Positions 1 to 8,179 of a stretch of 64,000 nt of DNA are shown piece after piece. Where the stretch lies: positions 162,001 to 226,000 of the forward strand of contig NZ_CAHJXM010000002.1 of the NCBI RefSeq assembly GCF_903645295.1. The letters run 5' to 3'. Both the position numbers and the translations under genes were made by a program. The notes under the pieces were generated by a model. That model was given only the letters and a program-made list of their open reading frames with translations, was not told the DNA's origin and did not search any database. Position 1 is the first letter of the stretch, and the number at the start of each line of letters is the position of its first letter. This DNA is from Bacillus sp. Marseille-Q1617. Lineage in GTDB: Bacteria > Bacillota > Bacilli > Bacillales > Bacillaceae_B.

Positions 1-328
1 CTGAAAGTATTGATTCCACAGTGGTATCAATGATGCTGTGGAATGGGATTTGAATGGCCGCTTTTATTTGTTCAAGCCAAATATTGGCTGCGTTACAGGG
101 CATAATAAGGAAATCTGCCCCCGCCTTTTCCAACGATATCGCAGATTTGATGAGCCCGGGTAATGGATCCGATTGCTGCGTTCGAGGAGGGATTTTAGGG
201 TTATTGTAGATGATGATGCGATGATGTTCTTGTTCTGTTTGTACTGGAGTATTTACTATAATTTTATGAAATAAGTCCAACGTTGCTGCTGGACCCATTC
301 CTCCGAGGATTCCGATTGTTTTGGACAT
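1..328 (-). CDS. Aspartate/glutamate racemase family protein (partial, runs off window start)
   Basis: Reading the minus strand from the ATG at 328 gives a protein beginning MSKTIGILGGMGPAATLDLF, the typical N-terminus of PLP-independent aspartate/glutamate racemases. The motif MPCNAAN near residue 85 holds the first catalytic cysteine of the family. A strong GGAGGAAAG ribosome site precedes the ATG. Only about 109 residues are present, so the second half with the other catalytic cysteine lies outside the window. The expected role is interconversion of L- and D-amino acids in the cytoplasm; the exact substrate cannot be read from this part. It is the first gene on its strand after the DUF421 gene, separated from it by a hairpin. 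Confidence 0.85.
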   Translation of the reverse strand, partial: MSKTIGILGGMGPAATLDLFHKIIVNTPVQTEQEHHRIIIYNNPKIPPRTQQSDPLPGLIKSAISLEKAGADFLIMPCNAANIWLEQIKAAIQIPFHSIIDTTVESILS

Positions 329-448
329 ATCATTCTTTCCTCCTTTTTTTAAACTTATATATGATGATTCTAGTAGTAATATATGTTGATAGAAGAGTTG
401 GAGTGTGGACGAATTTCCAAAAGTAATTATTTCTAATTAATAGGAATA

Positions 449-485
449 GCCATACCACAAGGTTGAAACCTTTTTAGGGTATGGC
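449..485 (-). terminator. Nested hairpin downstream of the DUF421 gene
   Basis: The outer arms GCCATACC (449-456) and GGTATGGC (478-485) enclose a second small hairpin (AAGGT...ACCTT, 459-472). It lies about 65 bases after the stop of the DUF421 gene and before the racemase gene on the same strand. The T-tail on the minus strand is weak, so termination is inferred from position and stem strength. Confidence 0.5.
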
Positions 486-550
486 ATCTTTTATCTATTT
501 ATGAACGTTGCAATCAGTTTGTTTTGAATTGTATTCCCATAACGATCAAG

Positions 551-1276
551 TTAGTGTCTTATTGGTGGAATAGTTATATTTTTTTCATCTTTTAAAGAAA
601 CATGCAACTCGAGATTTCGATTGACTGAAGCAAAAAACACATTGTTTATATCGATATTTCCTTTATGAGATAATTGTTGTTCTATCCAAGCTTCATTTAG
701 ATTAAAATCCCTTAGGACATTGGTGTAAATGGTGCCTTCTACGATAACAGGAAAGGAAATTGAAGATGTTGTTTTTGTCATGTTCATATCTTCTAACGTC
801 ACTGAATTTTTTTGTGGCTTTTTTAACACGCTTAAAGCCCCGTTAGGTTCGATAATGGCTGTTTCAACTTCACTAATATCAAAAATACCTTTTTCCCTAA
901 GCATTTGAAGTATATTATCAATCGAATAACGAATTTTTTTTAGGTTTTTATCAAGGAATTTTCCATTCTGAATGACCACAGTTGGTTCAAATGTAAGGTA
1001 TCTCCCTATTTTTCGATTGGAAATTTTCCATTTTGCGACCACCTTCTGGAGAATTCCAATCCCAATGATCGCTACTGCAGTCGGAAGATGTTTAATATTA
1101 GGGTCTGCGATATCCGCTCCAACCACAGCGCCTAATGTTAAGATAACCAAAAAATCAAATATAGGCAGTTCCCCAATTGCACGCTTTCCCATAAATAGGG
1201 TGATAATTAATAGTAAGGGTAAAATGGTAATGATTCTCCCAAGGATCAAGAGTAAATCTTTCAAATGCTCCAACAT
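551..1276 (-). CDS. DUF421 domain-containing membrane protein (YetF-like)
   Basis: The 241-residue product has two to three N-terminal membrane helices (about residues 10-80, with the stretch FLVILTLGAVVGADI) followed by a soluble alpha/beta region with FEPTVVIQNGK and RYSIDNILQMLREKGIFDI. These are the signatures of the DUF421 family, to which the Bacillus YetF/YrbG/YkjA proteins belong. I choose the ATG at 1276 because AAAGGAGTGGGAA lies directly upstream; an in-frame ATG at 1306 has no ribosome site. The function of the family is not established, although its members are sometimes linked to sporulation or stress. It appears to be monocistronic. Confidence 0.85.
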   Translation of the reverse strand: MLEHLKDLLLILGRIITILPLLLIITLFMGKRAIGELPIFDFLVILTLGAVVGADIADPNIKHLPTAVAIIGIGILQKVVAKWKISNRKIGRYLTFEPTVVIQNGKFLDKNLKKIRYSIDNILQMLREKGIFDISEVETAIIEPNGALSVLKKPQKNSVTLEDMNMTKTTSSISFPVIVEGTIYTNVLRDFNLNEAWIEQQLSHKGNIDINNVFFASVNRNLELHVSLKDEKNITIPPIRH

Positions 1277-1478
1277 TTCCCACTCCTTTCTTACCTTTTT
1301 TTGCATGAGTTTGGAGAAATAGTCAAAATAACCCTATAACTAGCTTAATAGAATGTGTAATAATTCCACCATTTACTCCCCAAAAAGTTTCTTAAAGAAT
1401 AGTACACTATCATCTTTTCCAATATTTAACCCAAAAATACATATACAAAAAAATATAGACAGATTCATATAAATATAT

Positions 1479-1783
1479 AGAGGCTGGGACAAAAGTGTTT
1501 TAGCATATAAAACCCGAACTAAATTGCTAGCTGGCAAATTAGTTCGGGTTTTTAGTTTAAATGTATATTTATGGGCACTCATTCCAGCGGTTGATTGGAG
1601 TGCAAGACGAAGACTCCTGCGGGAAGAGTAGCTAATGTGAGGCCCCACAGGGAGGTACGACCGAGGAGGCTCACGGGCTACCCGCGGAAAGCGAAGTCTT
1701 GCACGGAAATCATTAGCGGTATTAAGAGACTACTCTAAATGTTCGTCTTAAGGCAGTCGTTTTATAGTTTTGTCCCAGCCTCT
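1479..1783. repeat. Intergenic repeat element with 16-bp terminal inverted repeats
   Basis: The sequence AGAGGCTGGGACAAAA at 1479-1494 is repeated exactly inverted at 1768-1783. Inside is a hairpin (AAACCCGAACT 1510-1520 with AGTTCGGGTTT 1541-1551) and a GC-rich core holding GACTCCTGCGGGAAG and CCGCGGAAAGCGAAGTC, which are roughly complementary. Similar core sequence appears at about 30760 and 48740. No credible open reading frame is present; the ORFs crossing it are by-products. It fits the short non-coding repeats that are scattered between genes in Bacillus genomes and may be MITE-like. It fills most of the 620-base gap between the DUF421 gene and the next gene. Confidence 0.75.
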
Positions 1784-1896
1784 TTATTTAGGTGATAGTC
1801 GGCGAAACATATCTTCAGGAAATGAGATTTGATTATTTCTTTTGATACCGTGTATTTACGCCCTTTTATGTAAAAGATAATTGCATATAAATAAAG

Positions 1897-2394
1897 ATGG
1901 TGACTACTATGAAAACGGTATGGGTTTTTCTGATTTTAGCAATCGTATCCTTTATTTCCTTGTACATCTTGATGAAAAAAATGAACGTCATTAACGTCTT
2001 GGGTTCTTATTTTTTATCCAATATCCTGCTTACAAATACCGGTGTGATTATTAATTTAAATTTAAAATTAACAAAGCAAGATCCATCAAATGAGTTGATT
2101 TTTTGGGCACAAAAAATTCCTGAGTTGTCACTCAAGCCGGCACTGCTTTTGTGGATCATTTATATTTTGTTCTCTAGTAGAACTATTTTAAAAAAACTTA
2201 TTCATCTATTCGTCTTTTTAACAGCACTTGTTTCAATTGAAGTCTATTTCGTACACATTAACTTTTTGGAATGGGTAAATTGGAATGTGTTTTATTCTTA
2301 TGTACGATACATTCTGATCATTTTATTAATGGCTGTTTACGCATTTTATCTGGAAAAAAGTATGTTTAGAAACAAAGAGGTGAATACGATATGA
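1897..2394 (+). CDS. Hypothetical multi-pass membrane protein
   Basis: I do not recognise a specific family. The product of about 165 residues has four to five hydrophobic helices (roughly residues 5-25, 30-50, 80-95, 100-120 and 130-155) and a short basic tail, so it is an integral membrane protein. The start is uncertain: ATG at 1897 or at 1909, with only a weak GATGGTGA-like ribosome site. Its stop overlaps the next start (ATGA at 2391-2394), so the two are translationally coupled, and their products probably act together. The paired layout resembles CBO0543-type membrane proteins of spore formers, but this is only a suggestion. Confidence 0.65.
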   Translation: MVTTMKTVWVFLILAIVSFISLYILMKKMNVINVLGSYFLSNILLTNTGVIINLNLKLTKQDPSNELIFWAQKIPELSLKPALLLWIIYILFSSRTILKKLIHLFVFLTALVSIEVYFVHINFLEWVNWNVFYSYVRYILIILLMAVYAFYLEKSMFRNKEVNTI

Positions 2395-2933
2395 TTTTCC
2401 CTCTCCCTAAGGAATTTGATGAAAATGAACTGTTTATTATGATTTCCACCATCATTACCTGGGCGCTTATGTTTATGCTTCCAAGACGCCTGTCGGCTGT
2501 TACGATCACGATTATTTGGACGTTTAATGTCTTTCTTGCGCTGCTGGCCGATATTACACTTACGGTGAAACCATATGAGCTTTACTTTACGATCGATCAT
2601 AAAACCCATGAGTTATTCGATGTGGTACTGCACTTTATCACGTACCCGACTCTTCCTTATTTTGTAGTGAACTCTTATCAACATTACAAACCTAAAGGGC
2701 TGAAATTTTTATTTTTTGTTGTTTTTTGGGGAGGGGCAGCGATAGCACTAGAATGGACATCCGTGCTATTTCATGTTTTCACCTATACCGGCTGGAAGGT
2801 GTATCTATCCTTTCTTGTTTATCTGATTGTGTTTGCCGTTACCATTTGGCTAGCGAACTTTGTTGAAAAGAACTATCCTTCCAGGTGGAATTCGAAGGTT
2901 CTGAATATGAAAAAAGGGTCAGCCCCCCAGTAA
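2391..2933 (+). CDS. Membrane protein, possibly CBO0543-like
   Basis: The 180-residue product has five hydrophobic segments (about residues 15-35, 40-60, 75-95, 105-125, 130-155) and a basic C-terminus. The ribosome site AAAGAGGTGAATACG precedes the ATG, which overlaps the stop of the upstream gene. The overall layout resembles the gene at 31981-32496, which I assign to the CBO0543 family with more confidence. The last codons (GSAPQ) lie inside the 5' arm of the terminator, so gene end and terminator overlap. The function is unknown. Confidence 0.65.
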   Translation: MIFPLPKEFDENELFIMISTIITWALMFMLPRRLSAVTITIIWTFNVFLALLADITLTVKPYELYFTIDHKTHELFDVVLHFITYPTLPYFVVNSYQHYKPKGLKFLFFVVFWGGAAIALEWTSVLFHVFTYTGWKVYLSFLVYLIVFAVTIWLANFVEKNYPSRWNSKVLNMKKGSAPQ

Positions 2934-2968
2934 GTTAACGCTCACTGGGGGCTGACCCTTTTTTTATA
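2913..2968. terminator. Strong bidirectional terminator between convergent genes
   Basis: The arms AAAGGGTCAGCCCCCCAG (from 2913) and CTGGGGGCTGACCCTT (to 2961) form a very stable stem, with T-runs on both strands. It serves the upstream membrane-protein operon and the convergent dus gene. The same type of arm (GGGTCTGATCCCCAG, GGGTCAGCCC) recurs at 8180 and 17907. Confidence 0.9.
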
Positions 2969-2974
2969 TAAAAA

Positions 2975-3970
2975 TTACTTAGAAACAGAAAAGCCTTCAT
3001 CTTCCTTCACTGCACTTGCATACTCATCAAGCAAAGCGCGTACTTCATCTGTGGTTTCTGTCTCCATCAGACGATTTCTGAGCTCGCTTGCGCCGCGGAA
3101 TCCGCGGACGTAGATCTTGAAGAAGCGGCGGAGCGGTTTGAACGGACGGGGCTCAAGTTCATCATTGTACTGATCATGAAGATCCAGCTGCAAACGAAGA
3201 AGGTCGAGCAGCTCCTCACTCGTATGCTCCTTCTTCTCTTTTTCGAAGGCGAACGGATTTTGGAAGATTCCTCTTCCGATCATGACGCCGTCGATCCCGT
3301 ATTTCTCGGCAAGTTCGAGTCCCTTCTGGCGGTCAGGGATGTCTCCGTTGATCGTCAGTAAGGTGTCTGGGGCAATCTCGTCACGGAGTTTCTTGATCTC
3401 CGGAATCAGCTCCCAATGAGCATCGACTTCACTCATTTCTTTTCTTGTACGAAGGTGGATGGACAGATTGACGATGTCCTGTTCCAACAGGTGTTTCAGC
3501 CAGTCATGCCATTCCTCGACTTTCGTATAACCCAGGCGGGTCTTCACGCTGACGGGAAGACCTCCCGCTTTGGCTGCCTGGATAAGTTCGGCAGCGACTT
3601 CCGGACGGCGGATCAAGCCGGAGCCTTTCCCGTTCGCTGCGACGTTGTGTACAGGGCAGCCCATATTGATATCGATTCCCTTGAAGCCCATTTCCGCCAT
3701 TCCGATACTCATTTCGCGGAAGTATTCGGGCTTGTCCCCCCAGATATGGGCGACGATCGGCTGCTCATCTTCCGTGAACGTCAGACGCCCGCGCACGCTG
3801 TCTTTTCCTTTCGGGTGACAGTAGCTTTCCGTATTCGTAAATTCTGTAAAAAACACGTCAGGTCTCGCCGCTTCACTCACGACGTGGCGGAACACGACAT
3901 CGGTCACGGCTTCCATCGGTGCCAACACAAAAAACGGCCGAGGCAACTCATGCCAAAAATTATTTTTCAT
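2975..3970 (-). CDS. dus: tRNA-dihydrouridine synthase
   Basis: This 331-residue protein has the FMN-binding TIM-barrel layout of Dus enzymes: [16 protein letters not shown] at the N-terminus, [11 protein letters not shown] with the catalytic cysteine at residue 105, [19 protein letters not shown] and [15 protein letters not shown]. The enzyme reduces uridines in tRNA to dihydrouridine using NADPH and FMN. The opening [15 protein letters not shown] resembles a Dus subgroup that is common in Bacillaceae and distinct from the DusB next to lysS. The length is normal and all key motifs are intact. It stands alone and converges on the upstream operon at a shared terminator. Confidence 0.92.
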   Translation of the reverse strand: MKNNFWHELPRPFFVLAPMEAVTDVVFRHVVSEAARPDVFFTEFTNTESYCHPKGKDSVRGRLTFTEDEQPIVAHIWGDKPEYFREMSIGMAEMGFKGIDINMGCPVHNVAANGKGSGLIRRPEVAAELIQAAKAGGLPVSVKTRLGYTKVEEWHDWLKHLLEQDIVNLSIHLRTRKEMSEVDAHWELIPEIKKLRDEIAPDTLLTINGDIPDRQKGLELAEKYGIDGVMIGRGIFQNPFAFEKEKKEHTSEELLDLLRLQLDLHDQYNDELEPRPFKPLRRFFKIYVRGFRGASELRNRLMETETTDEVRALLDEYASAVKEDEGFSVSK

Positions 3971-4300
3971 AATATATTAAACCCTTTCCTTAAGGGAAAC
4001 ATGTTCCCAAAATTAAAAAGTAAGATGACTTAGTTTATCCATTCCCAGTCAGGACGGATTTCAACCAGTATATACTTTAATGGTATTGCACGAAAAGTGC
4101 AAGGGGACCGGTTCATAAAATAGAGGAAAAAATGGTTCATTCCGCCAATATGGAAGCTCTGGGCTTGCTGGAGGTCAAGCCCTAATTTCTTGAATATTTT
4201 TCAAATATAATAAACAAAATTTGTAAAAAATTGCTATAATGATTCTTAGGAGCGGCAGGGTAACTCCTGTCTATTGATTGACAGTAAAGGGGAGCGGTCA
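3971..4300. other. Intergenic region with two small hairpins
   Basis: This gap lies between the divergent dus and yiaA-like genes. It holds a short hairpin TTGCAC-GAAAA-GTGCAA (4086-4102) and a second, GGGCTTG...CAAGCCC (4161-4182), followed by an AT-rich stretch that probably contains the promoter for the gene at 4301. No open reading frame of note was seen. Confidence 0.4.
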
Positions 4301-4771
4301 ATGGCTGAATTGAATGAAAACCCGTTAATGAAGAATGATGATAAGAAACCGAAGGTCAAGGTGGAAAGAAAAGAAGGGGAACCAACTTCCGCTTTTAAAG
4401 GGGCGAGCTGGGCAGCGTTGGTGATAGGTGTTTCCGCTTATCTGATCGGCCTGTTCAATGCGGGGATGGAACTGAATGAGAAGGGGTATTACTTCGCTGT
4501 ACTCATCTTCGGATTGTATGCAGCGGTATCGCTTCAAAAAGCGGTCAGGGACAAGGAAGAGGATATCCCTGTTTCCGGCATCTATTACGGACTCAGCTGG
4601 TTTGCCGTGATCGTCGCCATTTCATTGATGGCGATCGGACTTTATAATGCCGGCAGTATCATCCTGAGTGAAAAAGGGTTTTATGGGATGGCATTCGTTC
4701 TTAGTCTGTTTGCTGCTATTACCATTCAGAAAAATATTCGGGATACGCAGGTGGCTAGGGATAGAGATTGA
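4301..4771 (+). CDS. YiaA/YiaB family inner membrane protein
   Basis: The protein (about 156 residues) carries two copies of a two-helix membrane module: ASWAALVIGVSAYLIGLFNAG plus KGYYFAVLIFGLYAAVSLQKAVRD, then LSWFAVIVAISLMAIGLYNAG plus KGFYGMAFVLSLFAAITIQKNIRD. This internal duplication is the hallmark of YiaA/YiaB proteins. A charged, lysine-rich cytoplasmic segment precedes it. I choose the ATG at 4301 because AAAGGGGAG lies just upstream; the upstream in-frame start at 4274 has no such site. The biochemical role of the family is not known. It is followed by its own terminator. Confidence 0.85.
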   Translation: MAELNENPLMKNDDKKPKVKVERKEGEPTSAFKGASWAALVIGVSAYLIGLFNAGMELNEKGYYFAVLIFGLYAAVSLQKAVRDKEEDIPVSGIYYGLSWFAVIVAISLMAIGLYNAGSIILSEKGFYGMAFVLSLFAAITIQKNIRDTQVARDRD

Positions 4772-4778
4772 TAAGGGG

Positions 4779-4806
4779 GGCAGTGCTGTTGACAGTACTG
4801 CCTTTT
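4779..4806 (+). terminator. Terminator of the YiaA-like gene
   Basis: Stem GGCAGTGCTG / CAGTACTGCC (4779-4788 with 4793-4802) followed by TTTT, eight bases after the stop codon. Confidence 0.75.
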
Positions 4807-4859
4807 GTCGATCTGGAAGAATTCCTTTTTCCCTTTCTTGACTTAGAAGTAAGACTAAA

Positions 4860-5054
4860 CTAATCTTCCTTGTCCCGTGTTGATGAAGAGTTTGTGAAAG
4901 ACAACAGGGATAGAGTGCAAACTGTAAGTATAATAGCACTTGTATTAATGTCAGAGCTTTTAATCAAACTGTATATAAAAGAAATGCCACCATATATTGC
5001 TGCAAAAACCGTAGCTATTTTTACCAAATTCCTTTTCTTAATAACATAAAACAA
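4860..5054 (-). CDS. Small hypothetical membrane protein
   Basis: A reading frame starting at TTG 5054 gives about 64 residues with two hydrophobic segments (VKIATVFAAIYGGISFIYSL and SAIILTVCTLSLLSF) and a charged tail. The site AAGGGAG lies nine bases before this TTG; the alternative TTG at 5063 is too close to it. It begins just after the stop of the MazG-like gene on the same strand, which suggests cotranscription. No family is recognised. It is short and has a TTG start, so it could be a chance frame. Confidence 0.45.
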   Translation of the reverse strand: MFYVIKKRNLVKIATVFAAIYGGISFIYSLIKSSDINTSAIILTVCTLSLLSFTNSSSTRDKED

Positions 5055-5068
5055 TCTATCCAACTCCC

Positions 5069-5380
5069 TTAACTTTCGGTCGAAACAGGATACTTCCGCG
5101 CATTCTTCACCATTTTCTCTTCGATAATCTCTTTCACATCCAAATCAAGTTTAGAGCAAAGCATTAACGAGTAGATCAGGACATCCGCGATTTCTTCACG
5201 GATGTTTTCTTTGTTCTTTTCTAGAGCTTCTTCGCTGCTGATCCACTGGAAGTCTTCTAGCAGTTCGGCGGCTTCAATGGAAATGGAGATAGCGAGGTCT
5301 TTTGGGGTTTGGGAGGGTCCCCAGTTACGTTCTTCTATGAATTGGTTGAGTTTTTTTGTTAGATCTTGGATTTCGCTCAT
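5069..5380 (-). CDS. MazG-like nucleotide pyrophosphohydrolase
   Basis: This 103-residue protein matches the all-alpha MazG/dCTP-pyrophosphatase fold: ISIEAAELLEDFQW supplies the first metal-binding EAAELLE motif and REEIADVLIYSLML the second (EExxD). The expected reaction is hydrolysis of (d)NTPs to (d)NMP and pyrophosphate, cleaning the nucleotide pool. The single-domain length matches RS21-C6/iMazG relatives rather than the tandem MazG. AAAGGAGAAGCAAA precedes the ATG. Substrate preference cannot be read from the sequence. Confidence 0.88.
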   Translation of the reverse strand: MSEIQDLTKKLNQFIEERNWGPSQTPKDLAISISIEAAELLEDFQWISSEEALEKNKENIREEIADVLIYSLMLCSKLDLDVKEIIEEKMVKNARKYPVSTES

Positions 5381-5571
5381 TTTGCTTCTCCTTTCAGATA
5401 AAAGAAAATTGTTTAGTAGAGTGATAGGTATATTTTAACATTATTTAATCGGAAGAAGTGGGAATGCTCAGAATGATTGTTGTACACAAACATCTATCTT
5501 CTTTGATAAACTCACACCCACACTAATCCCCATCACAATGAATACCAAACTTTTAAGAAAGCATTAATAAA

Positions 5572-5596
5572 GCTCAGAGGTCATGCACCTCTGAGC
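5572..5596 (-). terminator. Terminator of ohr
   Basis: Perfect stem GCTCAGAGGT / ACCTCTGAGC (5572-5581, 5587-5596). On the minus strand it is followed by TTTATTAA and lies 24 bases after the ohr stop. Confidence 0.8.
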
Positions 5597-5619
5597 CGCT
5601 GATCAAAATTTTTTCAATT

Positions 5620-6048
5620 TTATGATAAAGAAGTTGTGCGATAGTCTACCTCGATGTTCCCGCTTGTAGCTTTAGAATAAGGGCAGACACCGTGTGCTTT
5701 TTCAACAAGCTGTTCCGCTTCAGTAAGATCAACACCGCCTACTGCAACGGACAGGATGACACCAAGCTTGAAGCCGCCGTCGGCAGGATCTTTTCCGATC
5801 GACACTTCAGCCGTCACTTTGGATTCGATCTTTTGCTTTGCTTGTCTTGCGACCAGATTCAACGCACTGTCAAAGCATGCGGCATAGCCGGCTGCGAAAA
5901 GCTGTTCAGGATTTGTCGCTCCTTCTGCACCGGTGCCTCCAAGTGATTTTGGCATGGCCAATCCAAGGTCCAATACCCCATCGCTGCTCTTTACTTTACC
6001 TGCTCGGCCGCCTTCAGCCGTCGCTTTTGCTGTATAGATTGCATCCAT
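5620..6048 (-). CDS. ohrA: Organic hydroperoxide resistance protein (Ohr family)
   Basis: The 142-residue protein is a thiol peroxidase of the OsmC/Ohr superfamily. It has both redox cysteines in their usual contexts, Cys58 in AACFDSAL and Cys122 in GVCPYSKA, and the Ohr opening IYTAKATAEGGRAGKVKSSDG. It reduces organic and fatty-acid hydroperoxides, using lipoylated proteins as electron donors in characterised members. The start has AAAGGAGTGTTC upstream. It is transcribed divergently from an ohrR gene across palindromic operators, the classic arrangement in which OhrR represses ohrA until oxidised by peroxide. I infer ohrA rather than ohrB from this pairing. Confidence 0.95.
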   Translation of the reverse strand: MDAIYTAKATAEGGRAGKVKSSDGVLDLGLAMPKSLGGTGAEGATNPEQLFAAGYAACFDSALNLVARQAKQKIESKVTAEVSIGKDPADGGFKLGVILSVAVGGVDLTEAEQLVEKAHGVCPYSKATSGNIEVDYRTTSLS

Positions 6049-6076
6049 TTTTGAACACTCCTTAAAAGTTCTTTTT

Positions 6077-6145
6077 TAATTGTGCACAATTTAATAGTAG
6101 TGTGCGTTATATTAATTGTCAACAATTAAGTTGTGTACAATTTAA
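6077..6145. promoter_or_regulatory. Cluster of OhrR-type operators between ohr and ohrR
   Basis: Three AT-rich inverted motifs sit in the divergent promoter region: TTAATTGTGCACAATTTAA (6077-6095, nearly perfect palindrome), TTAATTGTCAACAATTAA (6112-6129) and TTGTGTACAATTTAA (6131-6145). They share the AATTGTnnACAATT core expected for OhrR-type MarR repressors. The first is adjacent to ohr; the other two are nearly contiguous and lie toward ohrR, suggesting autoregulation as well. Confidence 0.8.
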
Positions 6146-6216
6146 TTTGATAATTATTATTGGATTTTGTATGATTATTTCAACAATCAGTATGTACAGG
6201 GAAGGATACAACAGAT

Positions 6217-6651
6217 ATGGATGATGTACTTTTATTGGAGAATCAGATTTGTTTTAAGATCTACACAGCGGAAAGGGAAATTACAAGATTATACCGGGGC
6301 CTCCTTGAAGAGATCGGGGTAACCTATCCCCAGTATCTTGCCCTGCTTGTCCTTTGGGAGAAGGAGAGCATCACGGTAAAAGAATTAGGGAAAAAGTTAT
6401 TCTTGGATTCCGGGACACTTACCCCTATGCTGAAAAGAATGGAGGGCAATGGCCTATTGATCCGGGAGCGTTCGAAAGAAGATGAACGCAGTGTAATCAT
6501 CAGCCTGACGGAAAACGGAGCCCGTTTGAAAGAAAAAGCCAGCTGTATCCCGACCCGATTATTGGAGAGTCTGGACATGGAGGGCAATGAGCTTGAGCAG
6601 TTTAATGATACGTTGACCTCGATATTAAGGAAATTGAAGGATAGGGAATAG
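6217..6651 (+). CDS. ohrR: MarR-family peroxide-sensing repressor OhrR
   Basis: This 144-residue MarR-type winged-helix protein has Cys12 in NQICFKIYTAERE, which matches the peroxide-sensing N-terminal cysteine of Bacillus OhrR (Cys15). The recognition helix region LDSGTLTPMLKRMEGNGLL and the wing RSKEDERSVIISLT are typical. A second cysteine occurs near residue 109 (KASCIP); whether it forms a disulphide, making this a two-cysteine-type sensor, is open. GGGAAGGA precedes the ATG. Oxidation of Cys12 by organic peroxides should release it from the operators upstream and derepress ohr. Confidence 0.93.
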   Translation: MDDVLLLENQICFKIYTAEREITRLYRGLLEEIGVTYPQYLALLVLWEKESITVKELGKKLFLDSGTLTPMLKRMEGNGLLIRERSKEDERSVIISLTENGARLKEKASCIPTRLLESLDMEGNELEQFNDTLTSILRKLKDRE

Positions 6652-6680
6652 CGGCTTGCAGGCCGCTGTTTTTTTATTTT
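6650..6680 (+). terminator. Terminator of ohrR
   Basis: Stem AGCGGC / GCCGCT with a short loop, immediately after and overlapping the TAG stop, followed by a long T-run. Confidence 0.85.
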
Positions 6681-6772
6681 ATAGAAATGATAAGGATGTT
6701 GGGGGAACGTCATGGGGGTAGGTTTTTATTTTTACTTATTTTTTCAAAATGACGGAATTATCGCTGGAATCG

Positions 6773-6850
6773 AAAGATTAATTGTCCAAAGTGAAAGATT
6801 ATTGGTCCAAACTCAAAGATTAACGGCCCAATCTCAAAGATTATAAGCTG
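6773..6850. repeat. Degenerate 21-bp tandem array (AAAGATTA family)
   Basis: The octamer AAAGATTA starts at 6773, 6794, 6815 and 6836, an exact 21-base period. Between the anchors the units are partly conserved (TTGTCCAAAGTG, TTGGTCCAAACTC, CGGCCCAATCTC). The array abuts the point where the haloperoxidase-like pseudogene loses similarity to its intact paralogue. Confidence 0.8.
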
Positions 6851-8033
6851 AAACTGGCTGGATAAGAGGGGTGTGTAGGACATCCCTCGGGATAAGACTG
6901 AGGTAAAAGGTAGGTGTTGAATTTTTCAAATGTTTTTGCTACAGCTTTTGAGTTCAGCACCTGAGGATGGATAGGATAACAAGCGTTTCCAGTTAACGTG
7001 TTATGAACACGTCCGCCGAATTCCTCTGGACGGAGGCGACGGTGCACAAGCCACTTTTGATACCAGGCTCCTTCTAAGCCGGAACGCGCTGCTCTTGTGA
7101 CGAAATCCAATATATGAGGAATTCCGAAGGTGGAAAATCCGATTTGAGTGTCAGAGTTGAGATAAGGATTATTCTTATCCAATGCGGCAGGGCCATAACT
7201 AAGCATGATCAAACATGCGTCTAAGCCACTTTCGATGGATAAATCATTATGAACAAACTCTGCCATATCCCGTGCATTTCGGATATAACGCGGGGTAGGG
7301 TCATAGTCAGGACCCGGAGGTATGGCACCATTCTGTACAGCCAGCCACTCATCGTAGTCTGTCAAATAGTCTATACCTGGTTTCGTGGTACGGTACTGCT
7401 GCACAATCTTTGTGGAAATATAAGGGGTGTCTTTCAACAGAAATTGGGAGATATATGGCCCTGTCAACGGTCCTGGGAGATTGTCCCTGAATAAAGTCTC
7501 CGTTGTTACTTTCCATCGACTTTTGGTCCATTAAAATCAAGCAGGCTGGACAGCTCATTTGCTGCTGCAATCGTCAAATGATTGCTATCATAATCGTTGA
7601 AGGAAACATCCCTTGTAAGTGCCTGCCAGTAAAGCTCAACCATTTCAGCGGCTACTTCTGCACTACTGAATGATGGAGGGGGAGATGTCACCAATTGATG
7701 ACTATCAGGACCAACCATTTCAAACGAATAAGCAGCTTGTGGATTAACCAACTTCCTCTCCCCGGCCAATGGGAGGTTTTCAAATTTATCTGAGTCCCCA
7801 GACTTCAATATTTCAATATACTTTTTATAAGCATTGAGGTCTACTTCACCCAGCTCATTATGTGGTAACCCCTTAGAAAAGTTAGCAATCTTATTACGGT
7901 ACCTTTCTTCATCACCATTAGTAGAGTGATTGGAGAACGGTTTACTTGTATAATATAAAGCTGCCCTGAAACGTAATAGGAAAGCCTGCAACCTTCGTTT
8001 CCATTGTGATAACGTCTCTTTTAAAAAGCTCAA
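6841..8033 (-). pseudogene. Broken vanadium-haloperoxidase-like gene (frameshift and 3' truncation)
   Basis: Compared with the intact paralogue at 17989-19524, residues 1-180 are encoded in one frame (7506-8033, TTG start after AAGGAG). A one-base deletion at about 7508-7514 (GGAAAG followed by TAA instead of continuing K-V-T) then shifts the frame, and the protein resumes as TTETLFRDNLPGPLTGPYIS. The second half still has KWLVHRRLRPEEFGG, but it ends at HPSYPASFSL, where the paralogue reads HPAYPAGHAAF. The catalytic AGH and GRDAAGVH motifs and some 110 residues are therefore missing. The break falls exactly at the 21-bp repeat array. The gene cannot make an active enzyme; the one-base deletion alone could be a sequencing error, the truncation could not. 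Confidence 0.88.
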
Positions 8034-8179
8034 TGATTTTTACTCCTTCCTATATAAATTTTTAATAGTATATGTGAGGAAATCAGTTTTTGATTGGACT
8101 AATAGTTTAATCATAGTGCGGAGATTGTGTCATTCTATCAATTTTGATTACATTGATTAATTTTTGGTCCTGAATTTGA

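Noticed and set aside
1373..1648. A 91-residue minus-strand frame
   Set aside because: It is read from the intergenic repeat element with no ribosome site or recognisable composition.
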